From Clostridium sp. UBA6640 (GTDB lineage Bacteria > Bacillota > Clostridia > Clostridiales > Clostridiaceae): 16,176 nucleotides of DNA. Position numbers and translations under genes: made by a program. This document shows positions 13,942 to 16,176 of this stretch, piece by piece. The number at the start of each line of letters is the position of its first letter. The stretch's first letter is position 1. The notes below the pieces were generated by a model. The model made no database searches. It saw only the letters and a program-made list of their open reading frames with translations, and was not told the origin of the DNA. The stretch spans positions 51,599-67,774 of the forward strand of contig NZ_DKLM01000118.1 of NCBI RefSeq assembly GCF_002455975.1, read 5' to 3'.

Positions 13942-15627
13942 ATGAGCGATAAATTATTATTCTTTACTACGGGAATACAAATGGTTTTTACAATTATAAT
14001 AGGGTTATACTTTTTTAATGCCTTAAAGGGGCAACAAAGTAATAAAGTTGTAATTAACAAAGAAAATCAAAAAGAAATAGATAAATTAAAAAAAATGAAG
14101 AGCATATCATTATCTATGCCTTTAACAGAAAAAAGCAGGCCTAGTAGCTTTGAGGAAATAATAGGTCAAGAAAAAGGAATTAAAGCGCTTCAGGCGGCTA
14201 TCTGCGGTCCAAATCCACAACATGTAATTATTTATGGACCTCCAGGAGTAGGAAAGACTGCAGCTGCGAGGCTAGTTCTTGAGGATGCCAAAAGAAGAAA
14301 AACATCTCCTTTTAAAGAAGAAGCCAAATTTATAGAAATAGATGCTACAACTATTAGATTTGATGAAAGAGGGATAGCTGACCCACTTATAGGTTCAGTG
14401 CATGATCCTATATATCAGGGGGCTGGACCATTAGGAGTTGCAGGTGTGCCACAACCAAAGCCAGGCGCTGTTACTAAAGCGCATGGAGGTGTATTATTTA
14501 TAGATGAAATAGGAGAGTTACATCCTATAGAAATGAATAAGTTATTAAAAGTTTTAGAAGATCGAAAAGTATTTTTGGATAGTGCATATTATAATTCAGA
14601 AGATCAAAATATGCCTAGTTATATAAAAGAAATATTTGATGATGGATTACCAGCAGATTTTAGGTTGATAGGTGCTACCACCAGAAGCCCTGAAGAAATA
14701 GTACCAGCTATTAGGTCAAGGTGCGTAGAAATTTTCTTTAGAGCTTTGCAACCAGAAGAAATAGAAATAATAGCAAATAATGCTATGAAAAAAATAGGAT
14801 TACTACTTGAAGAAAAAGCTTGCGAATTAGTAGGATTATATTCTACTAATGGAAGAGATGCGGTTAACTTAGTACAGTTAGCTTCAGGAATCGCTATTAA
14901 TGAAAATAGAGATACTGTAACAGTTAGTGATATAGAATGGGTTATTGAGAATGGGCAATACAGTCCAAGACCAAATAAGAAGATAAAGGAAAGTCCTCAA
15001 GTTGGATTTGTAAATGGATTAGCGGTATATGGAGCTAATATAGGTTCTGTAATGGAAATAGAAGCTAGTGCTAGAGCGGTAAATTTAAGAAAGGGAAAAA
15101 TTAAAATTACTGGAATTGTAGAGGAAGAAGAGATTAGTGGTCATAATAAAAAAATAAAAAGGAAGAGTACTGCTAGATGCTCTGTAGAAAATGTTTTAAC
15201 AGTACTAGAAAGATTTTTTAACATAGATACTGATAAGTATGATATACACGTAAACTTTCCAGGAGGTTCCCCAGTAGATGGGCCTTCAGCAGGTATTAGT
15301 ATAACAACTGCCCTCTATAGTGCTATAACAGGGGTAGCTGTAGATAATAAGGTAGCTATGACAGGGGAGATTTCCATTCATGGCAATGTTAAGCCGATTG
15401 GTGGAGTAAATGCTAAAATACATGCAGCTAAGAAAGCAGGGGTTACAAAAGTAATAATACCAAAAGAAAACTGGCAAGAAAGTTTTAAAGATATAGAAGG
15501 TGTAAAAATTGTTGCAGTAACCAATATAGAAGAAGTAATAAAAGAAGCTTTAGTCAAGGAGAATGTTGTAAATATTCCAGTGGAAAATGAAGTAGATATT
15601 CTTACAGCGCAGTCTGCGGATATGTAA
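13942..15627 (+). CDS. lonB: LonB, membrane-tethered AAA+ Lon-type protease
   Basis: LonB is an ATP-dependent serine protease, here of 561 residues. One N-terminal membrane helix (about 6-26) is followed by a linker and an AAA+ domain with Walker A GPPGVGKT (99-106) and Walker B LFIDE (185-189). A C-terminal Lon protease domain has the Ser449-Lys492 dyad in DGPSAG and AKIHAAKK, 43 residues apart as in Lon. It lacks the long N-terminal substrate domain of LonA, and its membrane helix and length match bacillar and clostridial LonB. In Bacillus subtilis LonB works in the developing spore; a similar role here is inference. ATG 13942 is the first possible start, because an in-frame stop lies 13 bases upstream. 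Its Shine-Dalgarno is unusually far away. A terminator closes the gene; lonA, often next, is not in the window. Confidence 0.96.
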   Translation: MSDKLLFFTTGIQMVFTIIIGLYFFNALKGQQSNKVVINKENQKEIDKLKKMKSISLSMPLTEKSRPSSFEEIIGQEKGIKALQAAICGPNPQHVIIYGPPGVGKTAAARLVLEDAKRRKTSPFKEEAKFIEIDATTIRFDERGIADPLIGSVHDPIYQGAGPLGVAGVPQPKPGAVTKAHGGVLFIDEIGELHPIEMNKLLKVLEDRKVFLDSAYYNSEDQNMPSYIKEIFDDGLPADFRLIGATTRSPEEIVPAIRSRCVEIFFRALQPEEIEIIANNAMKKIGLLLEEKACELVGLYSTNGRDAVNLVQLASGIAINENRDTVTVSDIEWVIENGQYSPRPNKKIKESPQVGFVNGLAVYGANIGSVMEIEASARAVNLRKGKIKITGIVEEEEISGHNKKIKRKSTARCSVENVLTVLERFFNIDTDKYDIHVNFPGGSPVDGPSAGISITTALYSAITGVAVDNKVAMTGEISIHGNVKPIGGVNAKIHAAKKAGVTKVIIPKENWQESFKDIEGVKIVAVTNIEEVIKEALVKENVVNIPVENEVDILTAQSADM

Positions 15628-15630
15628 ACA

Positions 15631-15672
15631 TTAGGCTATGTATTAAATACATAGCCTAAATTATTTTCTTTC
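15631..15672 (+). terminator. Terminator after lonB
   Basis: TTAGGCTATGTATT (15631-15644) pairs perfectly with AATACATAGCCTAA (15646-15659) and is followed by a T-rich stretch (15661-15671). The start of the terminal repeat block overlaps this tail. Confidence 0.9.
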
Positions 15673-15856
15673 AGATGCCTTAGGCATCTTCAAAAAAATA
15701 ATAAACCAGTATGTTAGCCTATTTTTCATCATACTGCGTTGTCAGAACCTGCCCATAGCGTCACTATGAGCAGAACCTAACGCCTTGTCTGATATGAGGC
15801 ATATTCAAAAAAAATAACTAGTAAGTATGTTCATCTATTTTGTATCATACTGCGTC
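15660..15856. repeat. Repeat copy A, two-hairpin units 1 and 2 (part)
   Basis: This 197-base stretch recurs at 15981-16176 with few differences, offset by 321 falling to 320 bases. It opens with a small palindrome (AGATGCCT at 15673-15680 with AGGCATCT at 15682-15689). It then holds a first hairpin (CAGTATG at 15707-15713 with CATACTG at 15730-15736) and a second (arms 15749-15758 and 15764-15773, 5-base loop). It ends in the first hairpin of unit 2 (15824-15829 with 15846-15851). No reading frame is present. Confidence 0.9.
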
Positions 15857-15980
15857 GTCAGAACTTCATGATAGCTGGACTATCATGAAAACCTGTCTTC
15901 TTGTCTGATGCAAAATATATTTCACATCTTTAACTAGCTATTTTATTTCATATGCTTAAATATACTAACATCTTTAGTTT
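15857..15980. repeat. Rest of unit 2 and spacer between repeat copies
   Basis: The variable hairpin of unit 2 has arms TTCATGATAG (15865-15874) and CTATCATGAA (15880-15889) with a 5-base loop, followed by CTTGTCTGATG. The stretch 15911-15980 is AT-rich spacer with no gene. Confidence 0.75.
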
Positions 15981-16176
15981 ATTATTTTCTTTCAGATGCA
16001 TTAGGTATCTTCAAAAAAATAATAGACCGGTATATTAGTCTATTTTTTATTATACTGCGTTGTTAGAACCTGCCCATAGCGTCACTATGAGCAGAACCTA
16101 ACGCCTTGTCTGATATGAGGCATATTCAAAAAAATAACTAGTCAGTATGCTCATCTATTTTGTATCATACTGCGTC
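15981..16176. repeat. Repeat copy B, units 3 and 4 (cut by window end)
   Basis: This is the second copy of the 197-base block. It starts at ATTATTTTCT and runs to the window edge inside unit 4. The first hairpin of unit 3 is CGGTATA (16028-16034) with TATACTG (16051-16057). The second hairpin is identical to that of unit 1 (arm starts at 16070). Unit 4 has CAGTATG (16143-16149) with CATACTG (16166-16172). Whether the array continues is not visible. Confidence 0.9.

Noticed and set aside
15660..16176. CRISPR array
   Set aside because: The repeats are about 200 bases with internal hairpins. Spacing is not regular at 60-70 bases, there are no short unique spacers of equal length, and there are no cas genes.

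Overview
The window looks like the chromosome of a clostridium of the Clostridium sensu stricto type. The DNA is very AT-rich. Ribosome binding sites are strong AGGAGG types. It carries an oxygen-sensitive pyruvate formate-lyase pair, and the order tig-clpP-clpX-lonB is the usual clostridial arrangement. The species cannot be named from sequence alone. No phage, transposase, CRISPR, rRNA or tRNA gene was seen.

Layout. Positions 1-290 hold a non-coding repeat-like element and a leader. Two small unrecognised genes follow (292-851), closed by a terminator. Next comes a two-gene forward unit: a DMT-family exporter (1011-1877) and a ComEC-like metallo-beta-lactamase-fold lipoprotein (1905-3041). 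A perfect palindrome at 3064-3090 separates it from the convergent AI-2E-family permease (3141-4229, minus). A minus-strand unknown, possibly YbjN-like (4329-4823), lies upstream. Its leader (4824-5065) holds a Fur-like box and three DnaA-box-like repeats. The minus-strand pflB-pflA pair (8225 to 5128) follows, with two hairpins between the genes. An 828-bp AT-rich gap with no gene leads to a membrane-anchored unknown (9069-9923). Then come trigger factor (tig), ClpP, ClpX and LonB. The window ends in a tandem repeat block (15660-16176).

How the genes work together. PflB and its radical-SAM activase PflA convert pyruvate and CoA to acetyl-CoA and formate in anaerobic sugar metabolism. Tig, ClpP, ClpX and LonB form a protein-quality cluster: a ribosome-bound chaperone, a serine peptidase with its AAA+ unfoldase, and a membrane-tethered AAA+ protease.

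Three reading starts were moved or questioned. The AI-2E permease begins at ATG 4229 rather than TTG 4241. The 9069 gene begins at GTG 9069 rather than GTG 9054. lonB has its Shine-Dalgarno 37 nt from its ATG, with a hairpin in between that would bring the two to normal distance. The two most unusual items are that lonB leader and the terminal repeat block, whose hairpins keep their shape while their sequences change. The rest is ordinary clostridial housekeeping sequence.
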